A stretch of 7,514 bases of DNA from Lachnospiraceae bacterium. GTDB taxonomy: Bacteria > Bacillota_A > Clostridia > Lachnospirales > Lachnospiraceae. A model generated the notes under the pieces. The model was not told the DNA's origin, made no database searches, and saw only the letters and a program-made list of their open reading frames with translations. Shown here one piece after another: positions 1-6,148 of this stretch (its first letter is position 1; every line of letters begins with the position of its first letter). The position numbers were made by a program, and so were the translations under genes. The stretch covers positions 1 through 7,514 of the forward strand of contig JAFZRD010000164.1 of assembly GCA_017620055.1 (NCBI GenBank). The letters are read 5' to 3'.

Positions 1-16
1 AGATCTTAACAAACAT
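1..16 (-). CDS. 5' end of an unidentified gene leaving the window (partial)
   Basis: Only the first five codons are visible: ATG at 16-14, reading M-F-V-K-I. The start is supported by context, not by homology. A GAAAGGGA ribosome binding site lies upstream, with its GGG at 28-26, about 9 nt from this ATG. A near-consensus promoter lies at 76-104. Another in-frame ATG at 22-20 would leave only 3 nt after the GGG, so it is less likely. The product cannot be identified. The palindrome between promoter and start would suit an autoregulated repressor, but that is a guess. Confidence 0.45.
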
Positions 17-41
17 AACCATTATCCCTTTCTTGTTTATT

Positions 42-66
42 GCTTTGACGCGTTAAAGCGTAACGC
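42..66. promoter_or_regulatory. near-palindromic operator or leader hairpin
   Basis: Positions 42-59 form an 18-bp palindrome centred on ACGCGT with arms GCTTT/AAAGC. Eight of nine pairs match, and the exception is G47/T54. A second inverted repeat overlaps it: GCGTTA (50-55) with TAACGC (61-66), a 6-bp stem with a 5-nt loop. Both lie just downstream of the predicted start site at about 69. That position suits a repressor operator, and in RNA the two stems exclude each other. Palindromes with a central CG are common among LacI-family operators, but no regulator is visible here. Confidence 0.4.
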
Positions 67-75
67 ACTAAAGGG

Positions 76-104
76 ATGATATATTATTTCATTATTATTG
101 TCAA
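76..104 (-). promoter_or_regulatory. sigma-A type promoter for the leftmost gene
   Basis: On the minus strand TTGACA (104-99, exact -35 consensus) is followed after 17 nt by TATCAT (81-76, one mismatch to TATAAT). The spacer is very A/T-rich. The predicted transcription start is near position 69, giving a 5' leader of about 53 nt before the ATG at 16. The -35 box begins one base outside the repeat hairpin at 105-185, so downstream genes may be insulated from the EAL operon by that hairpin and restarted here. Confidence 0.7.
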
Positions 105-185
105 GTGAGAAGAAAAGGGGACGGTTCCGGATTCTCAAAATCAGTTTTTGAGAATCCGGAACCGTCCCCTTTTCTCACTTCTCAC
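105..185. repeat. Long palindromic hairpin, REP-like, copy 1
   Basis: Positions 111-140 and 146-175 are a perfect 30-bp inverted repeat around a 5-nt loop (TCAGT). An outer 6-bp stem, GTGAGA (105-110) with TCTCAC (180-185), extends it after a 4-nt bulge (176-179). The core AGAAAAGGGGACGGTT recurs in the hairpin at 2259-2292. The outer arm covers the stop codon of the EAL gene (182-184). The element could fold in RNA and act as a terminator or 3' stabiliser, though no clean U-run follows the stem on the minus strand. GGGGACGGTT palindromes of this kind are, as I recall, widely dispersed in Clostridia and some relate to REP-associated transposases. No transposase is present here. Confidence 0.85.
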
Positions 186-2239
186 ATCCTGGCTTCGTAC
201 TCTTCCTTCGGCATCGGCTTTGCGAAGTAATAGCCCTGGATCATATCGCAACCTTCCTCTGCGAGAAAATCAACCTGATCCTTTTCCTCGACTCCCTCTG
301 CGACCGTTCGCATCGAGAGTTTCTTGGCGAGACTGATGGCCTCGGATACGACAATGCGGCCTCTTCCGGTCCCGTCGTCGTTCCTGAAGAAATCCGCATC
401 GAGTTTCAAAACATCAAGCGGCATTTCCTTGAGGGAATTGAGCGACGAATACCCGGACCCGAAATCATCCATCGATACGGTAAAGCCGTATTCCTTGAGT
501 CTTCCTATCGTTGTTATGAGAGCGTTCTTGTCATCAAAGAATGCGCTCTCGGTAAGCTCGATCTCTATAAGATCATGGGGAGCTCCCGCTCCGTCAACTA
601 TGTCTCTTATCTGCTCGGCAAGGTCTTCTTCTATGAAATGCGCCCTGGAAACATTGACTGATACCGGCACGCATTTCTTTCCCTCGTCAAGCCACTTCTT
701 CTGGTCGCGGGCAACGTGCTCGAGCATATAGTGGTCTATCTTTGTTATGAACCCGTTCTTCTCAAACTGCGGAATGAACCTTCCGGGAGGTATCAGTCCG
801 CCGTTGTCCGGGCTGTTCCATCTGATCAGGGCTTCGGCACCCTTAAGTTCGTTTGTCCTCGGATCGTACTTGGGCTGGTAATATACCAGGAACTCCTCAT
901 TTCCCAGTGCCTTCTCCTGGCTCTCGTTTATCATGTCTATCCATTTCTGTTCCTCTACGAGCTTCTCATCGAAGAAAGCGATGGCCGAGTCCTCTCCGGT
1001 TATGGTGGCTCTGGCTGCACCGGCATTGCTGTATTCACGCTCTATATCAACATCGGTGCGGCGGGCCTTTCCATCTTCGCAAACACAGCTTCCGATCCTG
1101 TCCACACCAACATGGAAATTGAACTTGTGATCGGGATTGACCGTCTCCAGATCCGATATCATTTTGCGTATCCTGTTCTCAAGCACATCCCTGTCCGTAT
1201 ATGTCATGAGCACGGCAAAATGCGCTGCCGAATGGTGCGCATAGATCTCCTTTTTCTTCACGAGATGCTCCTCTATCTTATCCCCCACAAGGCAGAGCAT
1301 CTCCTCCCCTTCCTTAACCGAATGGCATACGCAGAAGTTCCTGTAATTGACAAACACAACCTCAAGAACGGCATATTTGTTTGCGGCATTTGATTTTCTC
1401 CGAAGGAGCCTGTCCGCATTCGTAAGGAACCACATCCAGTTGTGTTTCCCGGTGATCTCGTCCATGAAGAGCACTTCCGTCATCTGCTTTCTATTCCTGA
1501 AGCTCTTGCACATAAAGCAGATCATGTATATCAGGAAAGCGATAGTCATCACAAAGATAATGACCGACAGTGTGCCGAGGATCATCATCTCCCTGAAGTT
1601 CATGTCAAATGATGACTTGCAGATCATATTCGTTCCGTCGTCGAGTGGAACCTGCGTCCAGAAAGGAATCCTGATATAGGATATTTCATCGTTCCCCTCC
1701 TTCTTCGCAGCTTCGATCAGTTCATTGAACGAGCGGCGGAAGCCGGAAAAATCGATCCATACCCTGCCTTTTGCGTCTGCCCGTATGATATGATGCCTCG
1801 TGTCCGGATAGACGGTTATCGAATTCTCCAATACTTTCTCGGCAAAGTCATCATGCATCCCGTTTATATCCGAGAAGTTTTCATCACCGTTCAGTCCGGC
1901 ATCGGCGGCCGCCTCAGAGAAAACAATGATATTCTCTATCCTCCCGCCTCCTGCAAGATCGCATGTATTGGTCCCGTTTTCCTTTATGATCTTCCCGGTG
2001 TCGTCGACGATAATATAGTCACCTTCCGCCGACCCGGTCGTCATATATTTATCCGCGACTTCGCCTGCAAGCTCATACTGTTCCCTGACTTTGGAATCAG
2101 TGATATAAACCACAAACGTCATCAGCATCCAGGCAAAAGCGACAAATATGATCACTCCGAGCACGAGCAGTCCTACTATGGAACCGGCTATGTTCGACCT
2201 TTTTATCTTGCGCAGTTTTTGCTCTTTGATATTTCCCAT
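182..2239 (-). CDS. Membrane GGDEF(degenerate)-EAL c-di-GMP phosphodiesterase
   Basis: The product is a 685-residue membrane protein predicted to hydrolyse cyclic di-GMP. Helices at about 18-46 and 218-244 flank an extracytoplasmic region of about 170 residues that is probably the sensor. A GGDEF-type fold follows (about 259-422), but its signature is replaced by H-S-A-A-H-F (336-341), so cyclase activity is unlikely. The EAL domain (about 437-682) keeps the expected catalytic set by spacing: E469 of EAL, N529, E561, D591/D592 in DDFGSGYSS, K612, E648 and Q668. The start at 2239 is chosen because AGGGAG sits 6 nt upstream (2251-2246). Extending the frame to 2293 would add 18 residues encoded by the hairpin at 2259-2292. 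The gene follows mscL by 54 nt and may be cotranscribed unless that hairpin terminates. Confidence 0.93.
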   Translation of the reverse strand: MGNIKEQKLRKIKRSNIAGSIVGLLVLGVIIFVAFAWMLMTFVVYITDSKVREQYELAGEVADKYMTTGSAEGDYIIVDDTGKIIKENGTNTCDLAGGGRIENIIVFSEAAADAGLNGDENFSDINGMHDDFAEKVLENSITVYPDTRHHIIRADAKGRVWIDFSGFRRSFNELIEAAKKEGNDEISYIRIPFWTQVPLDDGTNMICKSSFDMNFREMMILGTLSVIIFVMTIAFLIYMICFMCKSFRNRKQMTEVLFMDEITGKHNWMWFLTNADRLLRRKSNAANKYAVLEVVFVNYRNFCVCHSVKEGEEMLCLVGDKIEEHLVKKKEIYAHHSAAHFAVLMTYTDRDVLENRIRKMISDLETVNPDHKFNFHVGVDRIGSCVCEDGKARRTDVDIEREYSNAGAARATITGEDSAIAFFDEKLVEEQKWIDMINESQEKALGNEEFLVYYQPKYDPRTNELKGAEALIRWNSPDNGGLIPPGRFIPQFEKNGFITKIDHYMLEHVARDQKKWLDEGKKCVPVSVNVSRAHFIEEDLAEQIRDIVDGAGAPHDLIEIELTESAFFDDKNALITTIGRLKEYGFTVSMDDFGSGYSSLNSLKEMPLDVLKLDADFFRNDDGTGRGRIVVSEAISLAKKLSMRTVAEGVEEKDQVDFLAEEGCDMIQGYYFAKPMPKEEYEARM

Positions 2240-2245
2240 GACATT

Positions 2246-2251
2246 CTCCCT
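2246..2251 (-). promoter_or_regulatory. Ribosome binding site deciding the EAL gene start
   Basis: AGGGAG on the minus strand is 6 nt from the ATG at 2239. It fixes the start inside the longer open frame and shows that the hairpin-encoded 18-residue extension is not needed. It lies 7 nt from the edge of the hairpin at 2259-2292. Confidence 0.75.
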
Positions 2252-2258
2252 GAGAAAA

Positions 2259-2292
2259 TGAGAAAAGGGGACGGTTTCGTCCCCTTTTCTCA
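2259..2292. repeat. Palindromic hairpin, REP-like, copy 2 (possible terminator)
   Basis: A perfect 15-bp inverted repeat (2259-2273 with 2278-2292) encloses a 4-nt loop (GTTT on the plus strand). It shares the core TGAGAAAAGGGGACG with copy 1 but lacks the longer inner arm. It starts one base after the mscL stop codon. On the minus strand the GC-rich stem is followed by CCCCTTTTCTCATTTTC, which resembles an intrinsic terminator with its T-run partly in the stem. It may therefore end or attenuate ilvE-mscL transcription before the EAL gene. This role is inferred. Confidence 0.8.
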
Positions 2293-2293
2293 C

Positions 2294-2719
2294 TTATTCT
2301 TTATCCAGCTGTGATGTACAGTGCGGACATCTCGTCGCATTTATGTCTATCTCCGATTGACAGAACGGACATTTCTTTGTGGTCGGACTCTCCTCTTCCT
2401 TCTTCGCGATCTTGTCCTTCATCTTGTTGATTCCCTTTATCAGACAGAAGATCACAAGTGCGATCAGCAGGAAGTTTATGACCGCCGAGATGAACATTCC
2501 GTAGTTAAGTGTTGCCGCACCGTCTCCGGAACCGAGCACAACCGACAGTTTTGTAAAATCAAATCCACCCGTCAGGATCGACAGCAGCGGCATCACAAGA
2601 TCGTTTACAAGCGAATTGACTATTGCCGTAAACGCTCCGCCTATGATGATACCGACAGCCATATCCATAACGCTGCCTCTGCTTATAAAAGTCTTAAACT
2701 CTTTCCAAAACTCTTTCAT
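2294..2719 (-). CDS. mscL: Large-conductance mechanosensitive channel with zinc ribbon
   Basis: The 141-residue product is an MscL channel, a homo-oligomeric pore in the cytoplasmic membrane that opens under tension to release solutes during osmotic downshock. The N-terminus (KEFWKEFKTFISRGSVMDMA) and first helix (about 16-45, with VGIIIGGAFTAIV and the NDLVMPLL turn) are typical. The second helix spans about 73-97 (NYGMFISAVINFLLIALVIF). The C-terminus departs from the enterobacterial form: after a charged linker it has C117-P-F-C120 and C131-P-H-C134, a four-cysteine zinc ribbon. The start is supported by AAAGGAA 7 nt upstream, which overlaps the ilvE TGA stop codon. With a 13-nt gap, this suggests translational coupling to ilvE. 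Confidence 0.96.
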   Translation of the reverse strand: MKEFWKEFKTFISRGSVMDMAVGIIIGGAFTAIVNSLVNDLVMPLLSILTGGFDFTKLSVVLGSGDGAATLNYGMFISAVINFLLIALVIFCLIKGINKMKDKIAKKEEESPTTKKCPFCQSEIDINATRCPHCTSQLDKE

Positions 2720-2732
2720 TGTTTTGTTCCTT

Positions 2733-3758
2733 TCAGTTTATCTCAACTACCCATCCTTCGGGCCCTTTGATCCTGCCCATCTGGATACCTGTGAGCGTAT
2801 CGTAAAGCTTCTTTGTAACAGGACCCATATCACTCATTCCCGCGGGCAGGCAGATCTCCTTGCCGTGGTCCACGATCTTGCCGACAGGGGAGATAACCGC
2901 AGCCGTTCCGCAAAGACCGCACTCTGCGAAATCGGAGAGCTCATCCACATGGATCTCGCGCTCTTCGGCTTCCATATCAAGATACTCTCTTGCAACCTGA
3001 ACGATGGAACGTCTCGTGATCGAAGGAAGGATCGAATCCGACTTCGGTGTCACAAGCTTGCCGTCCTTCGTGATGAAGATGATGTTGGCTCCGCCGGTCT
3101 CCTCAAGCTTTGTGCGTGTTGCGGCATCAAGATAGAAGTTCTCGTCGAATCCCTTCTCGTGTGCGTCAACGATCGCAAAAAGGCTCATCGCATAGTTAAG
3201 GCCGGCCTTGATGTTGCCGGTACCGTGCGGTGCCGCACGGTCAAAATCACATATGCGGACCGTAAGTGGCTTAACGCCGCCTTTGAAGTAAGGTCCGACA
3301 GGTGTGCAGAGGATCCTGAACTGGTACTCGGTCGCGGGCTTAACACCGATGACAGCATCTGAACCGAACATATAAGGGCGCAGATAAAGCGAAGCGCCGC
3401 TTCCGAAAGGAGGTACAAAAGCCTCGTTAGCCTTGACTACTTTTTTAACGGCTTCAATAAACTTTTCCTTAGGATATACAGGCATCTTAAGACGTGCTGC
3501 GGACTGCTCGAGTCTCTCGCCGTTTAAGTCCGGACGGAACACAACGGTCCTGCCGTCCTCTGTCGTATATGCCTTAAGGCCTTCGAAAACAGTCTGGGCA
3601 TACTGTAGCACGCAGGAGCACTCATTGAGCACGATATTGGCATCGGTGCTAAGCTCTCCCTCGTCCCACTTTCCGTCCTTGAAGTTGGACACGAAACGGT
3701 AATCGGTCTGCATGTAAGCAAAACCAAGGTTTCCCCAGTCAATGTTTTTCTTTTCCAT
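2733..3758 (-). CDS. ilvE: Branched-chain amino acid aminotransferase
   Basis: The 341-residue cytoplasmic enzyme is a PLP fold-type IV transaminase that interconverts leucine, isoleucine and valine with their 2-oxo acids, using glutamate/2-oxoglutarate. Diagnostic stretches are QTVFEGLKAY (55-64), the RPDLN/RL region (75-90), LRPYMFGS (126-133), the PLP-lysine segment GTGNIKAGLNYA with K184, and E220 in EETGGANIIF, which should contact the cofactor nitrogen. GTAAVISPVGKI follows at 284-295. The length matches the larger, eukaryote/Firmicute-like BCAT branch rather than the roughly 310-residue E. coli IlvE. AAGGAG 6 nt upstream supports the ATG. It has its own promoter in the 78-nt gap after the chemoreceptor gene and is followed closely by mscL. 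The leader of about 33 nt leaves no room for a T-box. A C280-x-x-C283 pair precedes the GTA motif. Confidence 0.96.
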   Translation of the reverse strand: MEKKNIDWGNLGFAYMQTDYRFVSNFKDGKWDEGELSTDANIVLNECSCVLQYAQTVFEGLKAYTTEDGRTVVFRPDLNGERLEQSAARLKMPVYPKEKFIEAVKKVVKANEAFVPPFGSGASLYLRPYMFGSDAVIGVKPATEYQFRILCTPVGPYFKGGVKPLTVRICDFDRAAPHGTGNIKAGLNYAMSLFAIVDAHEKGFDENFYLDAATRTKLEETGGANIIFITKDGKLVTPKSDSILPSITRRSIVQVAREYLDMEAEEREIHVDELSDFAECGLCGTAAVISPVGKIVDHGKEICLPAGMSDMGPVTKKLYDTLTGIQMGRIKGPEGWVVEIN

Positions 3759-3788
3759 TTGACACTCCTTCTTTCTGTAGTTTTATTA

Positions 3789-3828
3789 TATTGACATATT
3801 ATCCGCTTGAATAAGGCGATTGTCAATA
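3789..3828. promoter_or_regulatory. Inverted repeat bracketing the ilvE promoter
   Basis: TATTGACA (3789-3796) and TGTCAATA (3821-3828) are perfect 8-bp inverted arms with centres 32 bp apart, about three helical turns. One arm covers the -35 box and the other the predicted start site. It could be a paired operator for a dimeric regulator. As an RNA hairpin it would be A/T-rich and lacks a following U-run, so a terminator role for the upstream gene is less likely. Confidence 0.45.
3798..3826 (-). promoter_or_regulatory. sigma-A type promoter of ilvE
   Basis: On the minus strand TTGACA (3826-3821) is followed after exactly 17 nt by GATAAT (3803-3798), one mismatch from consensus. The predicted start is near 3791, giving a leader of about 33 nt that contains the AAGGAG site. 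The -35 box begins 10 nt past the stop codon of the chemoreceptor gene. Confidence 0.75.
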
Positions 3829-3836
3829 ATGCGGTG

Positions 3837-5315
3837 TTACCGGAGTGCTTTAAGCTGCTCGGCTTTCTTTGTCATGCCGTCAACAACGCTGAGTACCTCT
3901 TCAACAACTCTCTCGTTGTGCTCGGTCGTCTGGCATGTGCCGTTGGAATGGGCTGATACTTCTTCGGTGATGGCCGATATCGTCTGAATGCTCTCAACGA
4001 TCTCCTGGTTGGCATGTGCAAGGTTTCCGACTATACCGGAGAGATTAGCCGAATTATCACGGATCGCGGATATGCTGTCAACGATCTTCTCAAAGCTGCC
4101 CTGTGTGATATGAGCGGATTCGTTCTGGACCCTGTTACCTTCAACGAGTGAATCGAGAGCGGTAACGACTTCCGACATTTCCTCGGAGATGTTTGCGATA
4201 AGACCGCTGATATTTTCCGTGGCCGTCTGTGTCTGTCCGGCAAGGTTAGATATCTCGGTCGCGACAACCGCAAATCCTCTTCCCGCTTCACCCGCACGTG
4301 CTGCTTCGATAGATGCGTTAAGCGCGAGAAGGCTCGTCTGGGATGCAACGCTCTGGATCAGTTCGACGATCGACTGCATCTTTGTTGTGGCATCCTTGAG
4401 CTGGTCTACTTCCTTCATGACTTCGGTTCCGGCTGTTTCGGACAACTGAACCTGTTGCATAAGTTTACCGATGTTCTCGCGTCCTTCGCGGCATGCTTCG
4501 TCCGTAACGGTGACATTTTCGCCGATATTATCGGCGGCTGTCGTAACCTGATCGATCTGGTTCTGTATCTCTTCCGTCTTGTACAGCTGGTTCTGTATCG
4601 AATCCGCCGTCTCGCCGGTGCCGGTCTCTATCTCCTGCATCGCGGCAAGTGTTTCCTCACTTGATGCGGCAAGCGTTGTCATCTTATCCGATACGACCGC
4701 AACATCCTCAATGATGGCACCCGATACTTCCATTATCTCGTCGAGCATATGGGTCGTTTTGTCTCCTGCCTCATGTATCTCGTCCATTCTCTCGTTGTTG
4801 ATGGCCGTTATGACTCTGTTTACCACAATAGAAAATATCGAGCAGAGGATCATGATGAGTACTTCTATCTCAAGATCAGCGACGGCTCCGCCCTCCCAGT
4901 TCTTCATGTTTGCGAACTTGACCGCATGGATGATGGCGATGACCGATACGCCGACACCGCTCGTCACGGACAATTTGTAATCATTGAACATGGAAACCAT
5001 GATCACGGTAGGAAGCGCGTATACGAATACAAGGATCGTGTTCGTTGAGATCATGCAGAGGACCAGATAGAACAGTCCGTATCCTATCGCCATGATGTGT
5101 TTGATCAGCGGTGAATCATTGTTGGCCTTATATACGACCCATCCGAGTATCATCGGTATCAGATCGAATATCTCGATCGGCAGGAACAGTCCCCAGCCTG
5201 CCTCGCCCTTAATGAACTGAACGATGTAGGCGACACTGATGATTCCCGTCAGCACGGTGAACAGGATCAATGCGGTCTTGTTTACATACGCCTCTTGTGA
5301 TCTTTCTCTTTCCAT
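3837..5315 (-). CDS. Methyl-accepting chemotaxis protein, six-helix type
   Basis: The 492-residue product is a chemoreceptor that would signal to CheA/CheW. The N-terminal third has about six hydrophobic helices (roughly 13-35, 42-62, 71-90, 93-110, 115-133, 150-172) joined by short loops, with no room for a periplasmic ligand domain. Sensing is therefore probably by the membrane segment itself. From about 175 to the end the sequence is a long coiled coil. The highly conserved hairpin tip lies at 320-361 and includes ASQTSLLALNASIEAARAGEAGRGFAVVA-like residues and a following LAGQT. Q/E-rich stretches on both sides are possible methylation sites. No clear HAMP domain or C-terminal CheR-binding pentapeptide is seen. 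The start is fixed by AAAAGGAGG 5 nt upstream. The gap to the preceding transglutaminase-like gene is 18 nt and holds this site, so the two are surely cotranscribed. Confidence 0.95.
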   Translation of the reverse strand: MERERSQEAYVNKTALILFTVLTGIISVAYIVQFIKGEAGWGLFLPIEIFDLIPMILGWVVYKANNDSPLIKHIMAIGYGLFYLVLCMISTNTILVFVYALPTVIMVSMFNDYKLSVTSGVGVSVIAIIHAVKFANMKNWEGGAVADLEIEVLIMILCSIFSIVVNRVITAINNERMDEIHEAGDKTTHMLDEIMEVSGAIIEDVAVVSDKMTTLAASSEETLAAMQEIETGTGETADSIQNQLYKTEEIQNQIDQVTTAADNIGENVTVTDEACREGRENIGKLMQQVQLSETAGTEVMKEVDQLKDATTKMQSIVELIQSVASQTSLLALNASIEAARAGEAGRGFAVVATEISNLAGQTQTATENISGLIANISEEMSEVVTALDSLVEGNRVQNESAHITQGSFEKIVDSISAIRDNSANLSGIVGNLAHANQEIVESIQTISAITEEVSAHSNGTCQTTEHNERVVEEVLSVVDGMTKKAEQLKALR

Positions 5316-5333
5316 GGTTACCTCCTTTTCCCA

Positions 5334-6116
5334 TCAAAGCATATATGGAGGATACAGACGCACATAATACGTCTCCTCCATTACATACGGTGAAACATAC
5401 GGATCTATAACATAGTATTTGCCGTTGATATTGATACGGGCCCACTGCTGTTTCCATTTATTCTCGTTGACGTGTTCGTACGGTATGCACAGAATGTTAA
5501 GGCAGAGCCCGACGGCACGCGTGGCGCCTGCGCAATCGGCTCCGTACGGTATCCTGTACCCGTTCGCATCCTTATCCATGTTCCCGAACACTCCGCACGG
5601 ATCGTTATAATGCTCTCCCTTTGTTTTGTATTTAACGCCGGGATATGTATTGACCCTGTCATAAAGTTTCTGTGCGACTATCCCGAGCTGGGCGTACATA
5701 TTGAGGGGCGCGGCCTGTTTCGCCGGCTTGCAGACCTTATGGTATGCCTCGTCGTAGGCGTTGTAGAACTGTGCCTCATTGCAGCCCTTTCGAAGGCTCT
5801 TTCTCTGATACAGTATCGCCTTAGGGACAAAATCACCTATGGCGAGTGCATCCATGTTATTCAGGTAGTACATGGACGGTATACGCCTCTCGAAGATCCC
5901 GTAGTTGATGTAATGGTCGAGAAGCTTATGCGCATTGTATCCGTACTTGGCCTTCAGGTCCGGATAGTAATTCGCATAGAAATCCGTATCGAGCCGCCTG
6001 CCTCCCTGCAGATAGAATATCTCCGCATGTACCTGCGTCGGCGACGCCGGTATGATGATTGCCGCTGTCAGAACGATCAGCAGTATCCTTTTGATGATCC
6101 CGCGCTTTCCTTTCAT
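5334..6116 (-). CDS. Secreted transglutaminase-like protein with surface repeat
   Basis: The 260-residue product has a signal peptide: a KGKRGIIKR start, a hydrophobic core to about 23, and a V-H-A site for cleavage after A31. Residues about 43-80 match a repeat common in clostridial surface proteins (FYANYYPDL...LLDHYINYGIFERRIPS). The C-terminal part (about 135-245) resembles the transglutaminase/protease fold. C195 in YGADCAGATRA takes the catalytic Cys position, and D238 in GKYYVIDP the Asp position. The usual His-x-Trp appears as Q223-Q224-W225, so the catalytic His seems to be missing. There is no LPxTG or lipobox, so it is probably released or loosely wall-bound. The start has GGGGAAAGGA just upstream. 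Gaps of 32 nt to folA and 18 nt to the chemoreceptor gene suggest one operon. Substrate and role are unknown. Confidence 0.8.
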   Translation of the reverse strand: MKGKRGIIKRILLIVLTAAIIIPASPTQVHAEIFYLQGGRRLDTDFYANYYPDLKAKYGYNAHKLLDHYINYGIFERRIPSMYYLNNMDALAIGDFVPKAILYQRKSLRKGCNEAQFYNAYDEAYHKVCKPAKQAAPLNMYAQLGIVAQKLYDRVNTYPGVKYKTKGEHYNDPCGVFGNMDKDANGYRIPYGADCAGATRAVGLCLNILCIPYEHVNENKWKQQWARININGKYYVIDPYVSPYVMEETYYVRLYPPYML

Positions 6117-6148
6117 TTTCCTTTCCCCGTTTTCTCCCCTTTGTTTTC

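Noticed and set aside
24..77. ATCCCTTT/AAAGGGAT inverted repeat that might hide the ribosome binding site of the leftmost gene
   Set aside because: The distal arm (70-77) overlaps the -10 box and lies upstream of the predicted start near 69, so it would probably not be in the RNA.
324..1393. Several long plus-strand open frames opposite the EAL gene
   Set aside because: They lie antisense to a gene with clear domains, show no family motifs and have no convincing ribosome binding sites. They are shadow frames.
2240..2293. Upstream in-frame start for the EAL gene giving 18 more residues
   Set aside because: The extension is a translation of the palindromic repeat, and a good AGGGAG site sits 6 nt before the internal ATG at 2239.
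3789..3828. Intrinsic terminator for the chemoreceptor operon
   Set aside because: The stem is A/T-rich and interrupted and no U-run follows it on the minus strand. It overlaps a better supported promoter.
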